Source: Ophthalmolycus amberensis
Taxonomy: Eukaryota; Chordata; Actinopteri; Perciformes; Zoarcidae
DNA length: 64,000 bases
Direction of reading: 5' to 3'
Assembly: GCA_024529925.1 (NCBI GenBank)
Contig: JAFEUB010000060.1
Coordinates: forward strand, 1,034,501 to 1,098,500
Shown here: piece by piece, positions 33,444-44,384 of the stretch
Layout of the letters: each line of letters starts with the position of its first letter
Position numbering within the stretch: the stretch's first letter is position 1
Made by a program: the position numbers and the translations under genes
Notes under the pieces: generated by a model
Databases searched by the model: none
Seen by the model: only the letters and a program-made list of their open reading frames with translations
What the model was told of the DNA's origin: nothing

Positions 33444-34000
33444 GTTTTTATCCGAGAGGTGGTAAAGTACCAGTGAAAGTACTCTCTAATACTGCTGATC
33501 AGCGATCGATACCTGTGATCAGATACCACTCAGACAGTGTTGACTGACTAACTAAACTAGGGTGTAAAAATACGACAGCATGACCCGCCCTACTCTGCCT
33601 CTGATTGGCTACTACACGCCGCCTTCGTTGACTGGATTGGTTAGATTTGGGGCACGAGGGATGCGATTGGTTAGGGTTATGCTAAGAATATCAAAGTGAG
33701 CCAATCAGAGGCCGAGTAGGGCGGGTCATAGACGGGGTCGTAATATGTTATGTTATCAACACTACCGGATGGATGTTTATTTTTGAAAACCACATTCCCG
33801 CTCATTGCTATCCAATTAATTTAATAATAAGCATTTTAACGTTTTAATAAACATAAGGATATAGGTTTATTTTTTTGTAAACGTCCTCATGCCCTTCCCT
33901 CCCCATCCTGCGAAATGGTACCTTCCACGGGCGGGTCTGCGACCGGCCAATCAGCGGACGTTTAAAATGTCCTCAGCCAATCACAGGGCCACATGTCAAA
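33444..34000 (-). promoter_or_regulatory. aldh4a1 promoter region with CCAAT boxes and an inverted repeat
   Basis: Upstream of the start codon lie at least six ATTGG/CCAAT motifs (about 33604, 33634, 33665, 33701, 33947, 33976). Two 30-bp arms form an inverted repeat with one mismatch (33581-33610 and 33699-33728), each holding a CCAAT box and a GGGCGG GC box. No clear TATA box is seen. The arrangement suits a housekeeping NF-Y/Sp1 promoter and could also fire the other way. Confidence 0.6.
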
Positions 34001-35480
34001 GTTCTATTTCTGAGCAGCCTCTTGAACTTTCGATCTCGTCTCCACTGACTTCATTCATCACCGCCGAGTAGTTATGAATTCATTCAGACATATTCATGGA
34101 GACACACAGTGTAACACAGTCAGGATAGGAGAACAACATTATAACAATAACCGATACTAAATGGTTAAATGTATGTACACCTGCACCTTTTCACGGATTA
34201 CCTGACCATATATTCGTATCTATGTAATATTGTTCAGTTCTATTCATTTATTTAACTTTCTCTATTTATCTGTATTTGTGTCCTTGTTCTGTTGCTGCAA
34301 CAACCGAATTTCCCCTTTTTTCATTTTTATCTTATCACGTAAAATATGTTATAGACATTATATACGTCATGAAAATGATGTGCAGTACAATGTACCATTA
34401 TGTGTAATATACTGCCAATAGTATTCAAAGGTAAAGTCGAAGGTAATGCTTTGTACAAATTGAATATCTTTTGTTTTCGGGAACCGCTCTGAAATCTAAG
34501 CTGGTTTGGAATTTTTTTATACCTGCCTTATTATCATTATTATCATTATTATTAGTCCTCAGGGTTTTGTACTCGTTTTCTTTATATCTCCATTATTTGT
34601 AGGTCATGGAGCCAATAATGATCTGTCATGACACAGAATGACCACCAGACAGAGTCGTAAACGTCTGACTGAAAGACATTTCAAAGATATATTTCAGAAC
34701 ATGTTCTAACCCGTTTGTTGTTGGGCTCCTGTTGCCTCAATGTTCACAGGAACTAAGACATCGGTCCAGTTTTCTTGGAAGTTAATATGGGAATGTGCAC
34801 GATATTCTTTTTTTTCAGGATCAAAGTAATCCGCCTGTACAGGTACATTGCAAACAGGAGCTAATAGCTAATTGAGCAGTTTTAAATGGACTCTTTGACT
34901 AAATATTAACACATATTGGTAAAACAAATACCTAAATTTGTAGCAAATGCTCCTTTTGTCTTGTAATTTATGAAATGAACATACATGGAGCTTCTGACCC
35001 AACTGGATGAACACGCCACATGAAAATATAAACAAGAAATATTAGGATTTTCTTAAATGATCACTTGATAATTCTGAACATGGACGGATGATGAGACAGT
35101 GGGCCCCTGGTCACCGACATGTAAAAGCCTCCCTCCTCTCACATAACAGGAGCCACAGATTCAGAGGATTCTTTAGGGGGTTTTCATCGCTTTGTAATCG
35201 TTTTGTGTTGTCTTTTTGTGGTTTTGCGTCTCTTTGTAGTTGTTTTGCATCTGCTATTTGGTCCTTTTGTATCTTACTGTAAATGTTTTGCATCTCTGTG
35301 TGGTCATTTTAAATCTTTGTTCTTGTTTTGTGTCTCTTTTTGGTAGTTCTGCATCAAGCTCCACCTGCTTCATGTAGATAATCGATCACATCACCCATTC
35401 AATATTTATTCCTCCACTCTTTGCATTCTTCTTCTTTAAACATTTATGAAAACAAGTTCCAAGTCTCACAAAACTTTACA
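34001..35480. other. Intergenic, no recognisable gene
   Basis: AT-rich DNA with short ORFs only. A degenerate 20-22-bp tandem repeat (GTTTTGCATCTCTTTGTAG-like) occupies 35185-35355. The end (35365-35480) is part of the TRIM duplicon. Confidence 0.55.
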
Positions 35481-35519
35481 TCTACAAATACATTTTTAAT
35501 AACAAAAAACCCAGTTTCA

Positions 35520-35935
35520 ATACAAAGACTTGAGTTTTTGTATCTACTGTCACATTCCTCCCAAATGATCCATGAATGTTTACAATATGTTCACTTTGCT
35601 AAGGACAATATAACAGAAAACCATCTTTCTCAATGAATGTCCCTCCAGAGTTGCAGTCTGTTGTGTTTTCCGTTCAATTCAACACCTGAAATATTTCCGT
35701 CCTCAGAGTGCTGCAGGAATGAGTCCTCAAACCAGGAGAGGAGTCAGCATCTTCTTTCCTGTTCCCTCGCCTTAGCTTAGTGGTGACGTGAAGTCATGTG
35801 ACCGAGGTGCAGTTCCTTTATAGCCCGACGTTTGATTTTTACTTCTGCTGATTGCATTCAAAAATCATTTCTCAAAAATATCATGCTGAACAAAAAGTAA
35901 GTATCATAAACAATATGGAATAATGCAAAAACTAA
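35520..35935 (-). repeat. Duplicated TATA-containing module (right copy)
   Basis: This is the inverted, near-identical counterpart of 4260-4720, immediately 3' of TRIM copy C. On the minus strand GGCTATAAAGG is at about 35827-35817. Confidence 0.7.
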
Positions 35936-35940
35936 AGTCT

Positions 35941-37329
35941 CTATCGGACCTGTTGTTTTGACACACAGACCTTCAGTGGTGATATCTTCAGTTTATCTAG
36001 AGTGTAAATGATTGGAAACATCCGCTTAGTGAAAGTGTGTGTGAAGGTGTGTATGTGTGTGTTAGTATCAGGATCAGAGAACGACAGCTTTCCTCTGTTC
36101 CAGTCCAGATTCACTCTGATCCTCTGGAACTTCTTCTGCACTTTGAGATGAAATGATGGAACTGATGGTGAATATGCTGAGTATTCACCATGAAAGAACA
36201 GTATTTCCCATAATCCAGACAGTATGCGTCCCTTCCTCTTGACAGACTCTGCTAACACACCCAGTTTCCAGACTGTACTGTCTCCTACCTGGACATCCCA
36301 GCTGTGAGTCCCTGAGTTAAATCCCTCAGAGCCCAGAACACACCAGTCTAAATCAATCCTCTCTGGATTATCGGGAAGCTTCTGCCTCTCTCCTCGTCTC
36401 ACACGGGTCAGATCTTCAGACAGGATGAGGTTTGGATCAGCAGTGTTTGGGTCCAGAATCAGAGGAGTGTAGGAGACCATGTCCCTCATCTTGTTCCAGA
36501 TGTTGAAGGCCAGGTTGCCCAGGTGTTTGGCCTCGTCTATCAGAGCTCCTGAGAGCAGCTGTGGATCCTCCAGCAGGAGGAGCTGCTGGACTCTTTCCAC
36601 TGCAGCCTTGTAGTTGTTGAGGAATGAGACGTCTTCAGCTCTCAGCTCGTCCTCTGTGGCTCTGACTGTGTCTGAAAGAGCTGCTATCTCTCTGCTCAGA
36701 GCCTCCATCTTCTCCTTCATCATCTGACTCTTCTGCTCCTCTTCCTCCCTCAGTGCAGCCATCCTGGCCTCCTCTTCCTCCTCTAGAAACTGGTGAAGCT
36801 TCTTAAACTGCTCCTTAATCTGCCTCTCTGTGCGTCGGGCCTGGACCTTCATGTGTTCTGCTGTTTGATCAGACTTCACTTTAACTCGTTCATAAACCTT
36901 TAACTTCTCCTTTAAGGGCTCTAGAGTTTCCTGAAGGTTCTTCTTGTGTTGTGGAGCAGCTTCATCGATGGGTCTGAATCTGTGGTCGCTGTGTTTCTCT
37001 GAATCTCTGCAGACGAGACACACTGGCTGCTGATGGTCCAGACAGAAGAGTTTGAGTTTCTCAGAGTGCAGACTGCAGAGAGGCTCTGAAGCTCTCTGAT
37101 CTCTCTCCAGTAAGAAGGACTCACACAGGTTCTTTAACACCAGGTTACAAGGTGGATGTTTCCTTGAAGATCTTGTCATACAAACTGGACACTCCTGAGT
37201 TGGTTTCTCTCTCCACCAGCTCTTCAGACAGTCTTTACAGAAGCTGTGGCTACATGACAGAAGAACAGGATCTCTAAAGACTTCACGACAGACCGGACAG
37301 CAGAGATCCTCCTCTAATCTGGAAGCCAT
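35941..37329 (-). CDS. TRIM35/A33-like E3 ubiquitin ligase (copy C, intact)
   Basis: The 462-residue product has the same domains and zinc ligands as copy B: RING 11-50, B-box2 85-116 (EKHSDH), coiled coil about 125-255 and PRY/SPRY about 285-455. The coiled coil matches B almost residue for residue. The SPRY differs most in the segment around KLGVLAESVKRKG and FHGEYSAYSPSVPSF. TAA directly precedes the ATG in frame. It faces the aldh4a1 promoter from the right. It has two upstream non-coding exons, type 2 proximal and type 1 distal, so alternative promoters are possible. Confidence 0.9.
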   Translation of the reverse strand: MASRLEEDLCCPVCREVFRDPVLLSCSHSFCKDCLKSWWREKPTQECPVCMTRSSRKHPPCNLVLKNLCESFLLERDQRASEPLCSLHSEKLKLFCLDHQQPVCLVCRDSEKHSDHRFRPIDEAAPQHKKNLQETLEPLKEKLKVYERVKVKSDQTAEHMKVQARRTERQIKEQFKKLHQFLEEEEEARMAALREEEEQKSQMMKEKMEALSREIAALSDTVRATEDELRAEDVSFLNNYKAAVERVQQLLLLEDPQLLSGALIDEAKHLGNLAFNIWNKMRDMVSYTPLILDPNTADPNLILSEDLTRVRRGERQKLPDNPERIDLDWCVLGSEGFNSGTHSWDVQVGDSTVWKLGVLAESVKRKGRILSGLWEILFFHGEYSAYSPSVPSFHLKVQKKFQRIRVNLDWNRGKLSFSDPDTNTHIHTFTHTFTKRMFPIIYTLDKLKISPLKVCVSKQQVR

Positions 37330-37345
37330 TTAGTCTGTGAGTGAA

Positions 37346-37730
37346 GCTGAAAACACAGAAAGTACATCAGTCATGGCTCCCCTCCCTCCTCTACTAGCTT
37401 CACTGTTTTTAGTCAAACTCACATTCAGTGTGTGGAGCGTCAGCAGGTTGAAGCAGCAGTGTTGTAGTTTTCCTCTTTTCTCTCCTGGAGCTGAACTCAC
37501 TCAGAGGAAGTTGTTAGTTTGGTCTGAAGGTGAATCTGATCGTCTCTCTCTCAGTCTGTGTGTCTCTTTAGTGAGGAAGAATCACAAACTGTTTGTCTCA
37601 GGTGAGTCAGGTGAGGGGTGGAGCTTTGTCACTCCTCTGATAAACGCTTCACCTGTAACACAGGGGTGTGTTTCACACCTACGCCCCCTCTACAGCTCAC
37701 TAGTTAACATGTTTTACCTCATTTAATCTG
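37346..37730 (-). promoter_or_regulatory. Type-2 5' region of TRIM copy C
   Basis: A non-coding exon ends at 37423 before GTGAGTTTGAC. A ~76-nt intron ends TTTTCAG, and the coding exon begins at 37346. The upstream CCACCCC box and GAGACAAACAGTTTGTG stretch show that type 2 is a diverged relative of type 1. Confidence 0.65.
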
Positions 37731-37889
37731 CATAAGGAACATTTTCACCTTCATGGAGCTCATTAAATATCATTCAGTACAGCAGCTGATGGAGCTTTTA
37801 TCTGAAAAATGTTGCAGTAGTTTAAGGTCAAAAGTTATTTCTCACATTTAGCTACAAAACAAAACGAATGTAATGTGATAAAAAGTCAG

Positions 37890-38118
37890 CAGCAGGAAGA
37901 AGTACTTCAGTACATTAGTACTGCAGTACTCTAGTACTTGTACCTGTAACTGTCCTCAGTTGAAGTCACAGCTTTGTAATGAAGGTAAATCTTACCGTCT
38001 GTCTGTCGGTGAGTCTCTTCTCACTGAGAACTGAACAGTAACAAACTGTTTCCTGTTTGTCTCAGATGACGTCATGTAAGGGGCGGAGCTCTGTCATTCC
38101 TCTGATGTGTTTCACCTT
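37890..38118 (-). promoter_or_regulatory. Type-1 5' exon/promoter, distal to copy C
   Basis: The type-1 block includes the GC box, a perfect CRE TGACGTCA (38066-38073) and a donor GGTAAGATT (exon end 37996). It lies upstream of the type-2 block of the same gene. Splicing from 37996 to the acceptor at 37346 would be possible. Confidence 0.6.
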
Positions 38119-38145
38119 AAAAGGGAACAGATGATAAATATGATG

Positions 38146-41100
38146 AATAAGAATCAGAACCGTTTATTGCCATTGTATGTTGAACATACAAGGAATTTGA
38201 CATGACGGGAAGTGTGTAACATTTAACAATCAACAACAATCAACAATGCAAAGTAGAAACAAATTAAATTTACAGAAAATATAAGATAAAGTAAAATATT
38301 AAATAAAGTGGAATATAAGATAAAGTGAAATATAAAATAAAGTGAAGTCGAGTGCACAAACGGACAGATAACAGGACTATAGACCAGTGAGATGTAAGTG
38401 TAGTGTGAAAGTGTCGAGTGTAATAGAAGGGATGTGCGGGGGAGTGACCGGTGGGAAATTGTCCTGGGGATGACAGAGTCAGTGGGGGTCCCGGGCTCTG
38501 TTAATGAGTCCGACTGCCGACGGGAAGAAACTGTTCATGTGTCGTGAGGTCTTGGTCCTGATGGACCTCAGCCTCCTACCAGATGGAAGGGGCACAAACA
38601 GTTTATGTCCAGGGTGAGAGGGGTCAGCTACAATCCTTCTTGCTCGCTTCAGGGTTCTTAAAGTGAACAAGTCCTGGAGGGACGGCAGATTGCAGCCAAT
38701 CACCTTCTCAGCAGAGCGGATGATGCGCTGCAGTCTGCCCTTGTCCTTGGCTGTGGCTGCAGCGTACCAGACCGTGATGGAGGAGCAGAGGATGGACTCG
38801 ATGATGGCTGTGTAGAAATGCACCATCATTGTCTTTGGCAGGTTGAATTTCTTCAGCTGCCTCAGGAAGTACATCCTCTGCTGAGCCTTCTTGGTGATGG
38901 AGCTGATGTTCAGCTCCCACTTGAGGTTCTGGGATATGATGGAGCCCAGGAAGCGGAAGGACTCCACCACGTCGACGGGGGAGCCACACAGGGTGATGGG
39001 GGCTGGTGGGGCTACGTTCTTCCTGAAATCCACAACCATCTCCACTGTCTTCAGAGCGTTGAGCTCTAGGTTGTTCAGACCGCACCAGGTCACCAGATGG
39101 TCAGTCTCCCACCTGTAGGCGGACTCATCCCCACCAGAGATGAGTCCAATGAGGGTGGTGTCATCCGCGAACTTCAGGAGCTTGACGGACTGGTGACTGG
39201 AGGTGCAGCTGTTTGTGTACAGGGAGAAGAGAAGAGGGGAAAGAACGCAGCCTTGGGGGGGGGGGGGGAACCGGTGCTGATGGTCCTGGAGGCTGAGACG
39301 TGTTTTCCTAGCTTCACATGCTGCTTCCTGTCAGACAGGAAGTCTGTGATCCACTTGCAGGTGGAGTCGGGCACGTGCAGCTGAGAGAGCTTGTCATGCA
39401 GCAGAGACGGGATGATGGTGTTGAAGGCAGAGCTGAAGTCCACAAACAGGATCCTGGCGTAGGTTCCTGGGGAGTCCAGAGGCTGAAGGATGAAATCAAG
39501 GGCCATGTTGACTGTGTTGTCTACAGACCTGTTGGCTCTGTAGGTGAACTGCAGGGGGTCCAGGAGTGGGTCGGTGAGGGTTTTTAGATGGGACAGGACA
39601 AGGCGCTCAAAAGACTTCATGACCACAGAGGTCAGGGCGACGGGCCTGTAGTCACGAAGTCCTGTGATCCTTGTTTTTTTAGGGACAGGGATGATGGTGG
39701 AGACCTTGAAGCAGGCTGGTACATGGCAAGTCTCCAGTGAGGTGTTGAAAATGTCTGTAAACACCGGAGACAGCTGATCAACACAATCCTTCAGGGTGGA
39801 GGGGGAGACCAAGTCTGGGCCGGCTGCTTTGCGGGGATTCTGTTTTTTAAAAAGCCTGTTTACATCTCTCCAGGATAGAGAGTCATCACTGGGGGTGGGA
39901 GGGGCGCTGGAATGGGTGGTACAGAGGCATAGGCCCCTGCAGAGCTGGGGGAGGGGGGGCTGGTGGTCTGTTGTTGGTTGATGGGGCTGTGGGGGATGGA
40001 GTCAGGACTGTCCCATTGTCTTTGAAAGCGACAGTAGTACTCACTCAGCTCGTCTGCCAGGCGGCGGTCGTTCATGGAGTGGGGGGGTCTTAGGCTTAAA
40101 ATTGGTGATCTTTCTGAGACCTCTGCAGACAGAAGCAGAGTCGTTGGCTGAGAGCTGATGTTGCAGTTTCTCCGAGTACAGTCGTTTAGCATCTCTCACT
40201 GCCTTGCTGAACCTGTATTTTGACTCTTTATAAAAGTCCTTGTCCCCACTCCTAAAAGCCTGATCTTTCTGCAGCCTTAGCTTCCTGAGTTCTGCTGTGA
40301 ACCAGGGGTTGTCGTTATTATAACTCACCCTGGTGCTTGTTGGAACACAGCTGTCCTCACAGAAGCTGATATATGAAGTTACAGCCTCTGTGTACTCATC
40401 CAGACTGTTGGTAGCAGTCCTGAATACATCCCAGTCTGTACAGTCCAAACACGCCCGAAGATCCTCTAGAGCCTCACTGGTCCACTTCTTGAATTTCCTC
40501 ACTACAGGTTTGCAGAGCTTGAGTTTCTGCCTGTATGAGGGAATCAGATGGACCATGACGTGGTCAGAGAGTCCCAGTGCAGCACGAGGGACGGCGTGAT
40601 ATGCCCCGCTGATTGTGGTGTAGCAGTGGTCCAGAATGCTCTCCTCTCTGGTTGGGCATTTAATAAACTGACGGTATTTAGGGAGTTCATGGCTGAGGTT
40701 TCCTTTGTTAAAGTCACGAGGACAATAACTGGAGAGCCCGGGTAAGTCCGCTCCACACACAGTATCTGGTCGGCGAGCGCGCGCTGTGCTGCCTGCACGT
40801 TGCTCTGCGGCGGAATGTAAACACCGACTAGGATGAATGAAGCGAACTCACGTGGGGAGTAAAAGGGTTTGCAGTTGATGATAAAATATTCCAGATCAGG
40901 AGAGCAGTGCTGAATAATCACTGACACATCGTTGCACCAGCCACTGTTGGTATAAAAACAGATTCCTCCACCTTTAGATTTGCCTGAGAGCTCCGTATCG
41001 CGATCCACTCTGAACAGCTGGAAGCCAGCCAGCTGGGGCGCAGAGTCCGGAATCGATCCACATAGCCAGGTCTCAGTGAAGCACAAAACAGAAGATGAAG

Positions 41101-42290
41101 AAAAGTCTCTGTCTTTCGCCACCAGTAGCTGGAGTTCGTCCAGTTTGTTGCACAGTGAGCGGACGTTTGAGAGAAATATGCCCGGCAGCGGTGTACGAAA
41201 TCCACGTGAGCGGAGTCGCACGAGCGCGCCGGCCCGTCTCCCTCTCCGCCGTCGTCTCACTGCATGGGCTAAGGCAGTGGTTCTCAAACGGTGGGGCGCG
41301 ACCCACTAGTGGGGCGCGGTGGTATTACAGGTGGGGCGCAGGGGGAAATGCAGAATTTTTGTATTTCAAAAAAAATATTAAAAAAAATAAAAAACATTTA
41401 ACAGGTTACGCTTGCGCATGCGCGATGGCCATGATCCTTGGCGACTCACATGTGTGGCTTAGTGTTCCAAATGAAGAGACATTTGGCGGGAACAGAAAAG
41501 CAACCGCAAGCGATGCATCCGAGACCAACAGCAAGCAGCCAAGAAGAACATATGATGACGCCTCTCTTGCTCTGGGTTTCAGTGAACGCGGTAGGAGATG
41601 AGGAGAGACCAGTCTGTGTTTTATGTCTGAAAACTAGCTGCGGATAGTATGAAACTTGTTTTGTTTAGTTTTTCACAGGTTGCATTTTATTGTTATCTTG
41701 AAAAGATGTTTAGTGCAAAACAGGTTAATTGCAGCTAATTGCAATAAGCTATTTTTTGCCAAATTGTAGTTCTTTTTTGCACAGATATAACTTTATTTGC
41801 ATTGTTCTAACAAAGTGATTGCACATTTTATTTGTTTTTGTCTGATGGAGCAATCTGGTTGACTTAAAAGTGATTGCAATTTTCTTTATTCTATTATTTG
41901 AAAAAGCACAGACGGAGGAGTCACAAAATGTTGTTTCAATAAAAATTCAACATCGACCATTTTGTTACAATTTTGTTGGGGCGGTGGGGCATGAACATTT
42001 TTCTTCCTCCAAAGTGGGGCGTGACAGAAAAAGTTTGAGAACCACTGGGCTAAGGTGAGAGCACCTTTGACTAGAATGTCCAGTAATTCCACAGAAGTTA
42101 GCAGAAAAGTTGGAACTAAGTCCGCTGGAGTTGTACCCCTGATGTTCATGAGCTCATCTCTGGTGAAAGAGCTCCGGGAATCGCAGCATAAAACTGAATT
42201 GACGACAAAAACAACAAAAACCAATGCGCACCAACACGTCGAGGCAGCCTTCTTCTGCGGCGCCATCTTGGAAGCAGAACTGAAAGTAGA
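38146..42290 (-). mobile_element. CR1/L2/Rex1-like LINE, near full length, frameshifted, split by a hAT
   Basis: On the minus strand the start ATG is at about 42267 (MAPQKKAAST), interrupted at 42047-41275 by a hAT. Then follow an Arg-rich linker and an AP-endonuclease domain (FLSNVRSLCNKLDEL, CFTETWL, ILVGVYIPPQ). The reverse transcriptase shows DYRPVALTSVVMKSFERL and ILFVDFSSAFNTI, and the C-terminal part shows RFLGSIISQNLKWE and LPSGRRLRSIRTKTSR. The frame is broken near 40740, at a G7 run near 40081, and at a G12 run near 39258. The element inserted just upstream of the type-1 block of TRIM copy C. Confidence 0.88.
41275..42047. mobile_element. Non-autonomous hAT (Charlie-like) inserted in the LINE
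   Basis: Exact 15-bp terminal inverted repeats (CAGTGGTTCTCAAAC / GTTTGAGAACCACTG) and an exact 8-bp duplication GGCTAAGG (41267-41274 and 42048-42055) define the ends. A plus-strand remnant near 41530-41640 (YDDASLALGF, RPVCVLCLK) resembles the BED-finger start of hAT/ZBED transposases. The rest of the transposase is missing. Confidence 0.93.
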
Positions 42291-42422
42291 TTGAAGTTCT
42301 TGCAGATTCCTTAATCGCTTCAAGTAGCATGTTCAATATATCAAATTGAACAGATTAACACAAAGCACAGGTTTCCTCACGCGCTGTGTCTGTTTTACAC
42401 GATGGTGACTATGCTGTAAAAG

Positions 42423-43837
42423 ATGTCAGACCACTGTGCAGCAAGAATAGCAAAATATTCTGTTCTGAAGCGAGTTCTGAAGCAAAACTTTATTGATCTG
42501 TTAAACACAGTCAGCTCTGTCAAGGCTGAGGTGTTTATCAGTGGCCCTCTTCCACCAGTCAGAGGAGGAGATGAAGGATTCAGCAGGCTGTTTGCACTGA
42601 ACAAATGGCTGTCAACTGCATGGACTGACCATTCAGTACATTTTATCAACACTTTCTACCTTTTCAGGGAGCGCAGACCTCGTTTTAAAGCACATGGAGT
42701 TCCTGTAAAAAGTCCGTCAGAACGCTGCAGCTCGAGTCCTCACTAAGACCAGGAGGGTGGATCACATCACTCCAGTTCTGAGGTCTGTGCACTGGCTTCC
42801 TGTCCAACAAATAATTGACTTTAGAATCCTGCTGTTGGTTTATAAAGCACTCAATGGTTTCGGGCCAAACTACATCTCCGATCTGCTACTGTTAAGGCCA
42901 CAACTTCTGGACACAGGGAGAAATCGCCCCCCCCCCCCCCCCCCCCCCCCTTGCAGCCATGCTGTCTCAATCGCCTCCAAAACACAACAGCAGGTTAAAG
43001 TAAAAATCAAATGGATTTATTATCCAAGAAGCATAAAAACAGATACAAACAGTTACAAACCGAATCACACAATTATTAACAAAACAAACCTATATATAAA
43101 ATCAAATGTGAGATCCAATCCGAGCCACCCAGAAGGCTGGTCTGCCTCCTCGGTGGCCAGCAGAAGATCTGAAAACCCCCCAGAGTTTCAAACCCTTTGT
43201 CCCCTCAAAGTTGCATTCCTCAGCTCATCGATCAGCTCACTGATTGGCTGAAGTCCAACAAGCCCCACCTGGGCCTATGCCCCATTGTCCTAAACTTCAC
43301 ACCTCTCCCTGCCACTTTCACACCACCCCCACTCCAGCACATTCCTCAAACCCCATCTCACAGACACTTAATGCATGAAATAAAACTTAAAACCCTCACA
43401 CTACTACCTTATGAACCATCCCGACCCCTCAGGTCGTCTGGGACCGGTCTACTTTCTGTTCCCAGAGTCAGAACTAAACATGGAGAAGCAGCGTTCAGTT
43501 CTTCTGCTCCACATATCTGGAACAAAGTCCCAGAAAGCTGCAGGTCTGCTGAGACCCTCAGCTCATTTAAATCAAGACTGAAGACTTTTCTGTTTGCCGC
43601 CTTTAATTCAACCACATTCAAGGATATTAATCCATTTCTTGCATTTCTGTATTTTATTTCTTACGCTGCTTTTTGTGTTTTAATGACTGTTTTTAATGTT
43701 CCAATGAATGTTCTTAATTGTTTTTAAATCTCCTTTTCTTTTGCCTTATGTTTTGATGCTTTTAATGGTTTTATGTGAAGCACTTTGAATTACCTTGTTG
43801 TTGAAATGTGATATACAAATAAACTTGCCTAAAATGT
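42423..43837 (+). mobile_element. L2/CR1-like LINE fragment (ORF1 piece joined to 3' RT end)
   Basis: The part 42423-42700 encodes an SGNH-esterase-like ORF1 stretch (VFISGPLPPVRGG, LFALNKWL). After an internal deletion, 42715-42889 encodes the reverse transcriptase tail (VDHITPVLRSVHWLPV, YKALNGFGPNYISDLL). A solo LTR then interrupts it, and the tail resumes at 43405. The 3' end AATAAACTTGCCT is at about 43817-43830. Confidence 0.82.
42890..43400 (+). mobile_element. Solo LTR in the L2 fragment
   Basis: This 511-bp segment begins TGTTAAGGCC and ends ACCCTCACA. It is flanked by CTAC (42886-42889 and 43401-43404). The host L2 reading frame rejoins across it. A TATATATAAAA lies near 43090, and AATAAA lies near 43381. 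A C26 run lies at 42928-42951. Confidence 0.85.
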
Positions 43838-44384
43838 ACAATATCAATTATTCAATTTGATAATCTGGTTTATTTTTTCTTCAGATAACAATTATAGACC
43901 AATCAATGTTTTGAGAATGAATAAGTTAACATCTTGCTCTGATGCTTGTTTCTTACACTAGTTTATTCTATGTATTCAGTCAGTAGTCCTTGAATGTTAA
44001 ATATGTTGGTCGGATGAGGGTTCAATGGAGGAAGTGACACAGAATCATTTATGATTTTTTAAACAAAAACGTTCATGTTGACCAGTTTGTTTTGTTTTTA
44101 AATCAGAATGAAAACTAAACTCGACCACAGTAGAACAGCTCACACGAGGTTTGTGTGTTCAGGAAGTAAACACGCGCGGAGAGCGCAGACGATGGAAAGT
44201 GTAAAACTTACCTCCTAACGTCTTTTCCAAACCACTTCTCCTTGATCTCCGTGGTGTTGAGAGAATCCGACCACACTTTCTCTGAGCGACGTCATCATGA
44301 TGCGACGGCGGATTCAGTGACTGCTTCACTCGAGGTGTGAAGGAGAGAAACCACGAGTTCACCGTTTCTACCACTAGATGGCAG
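43838..44384. other. Intergenic with an exon-like CpG-rich segment
   Basis: On the minus strand, 44310-44213 is CpG-rich with TGACGTCG and ends in a good splice donor AGGAG|GTAAGT. One frame reads KWFGKDVRR up to the donor but lacks an upstream ATG. It may be a first exon of an unrecognised gene or a remnant. No partner exon was found. Confidence 0.3.
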
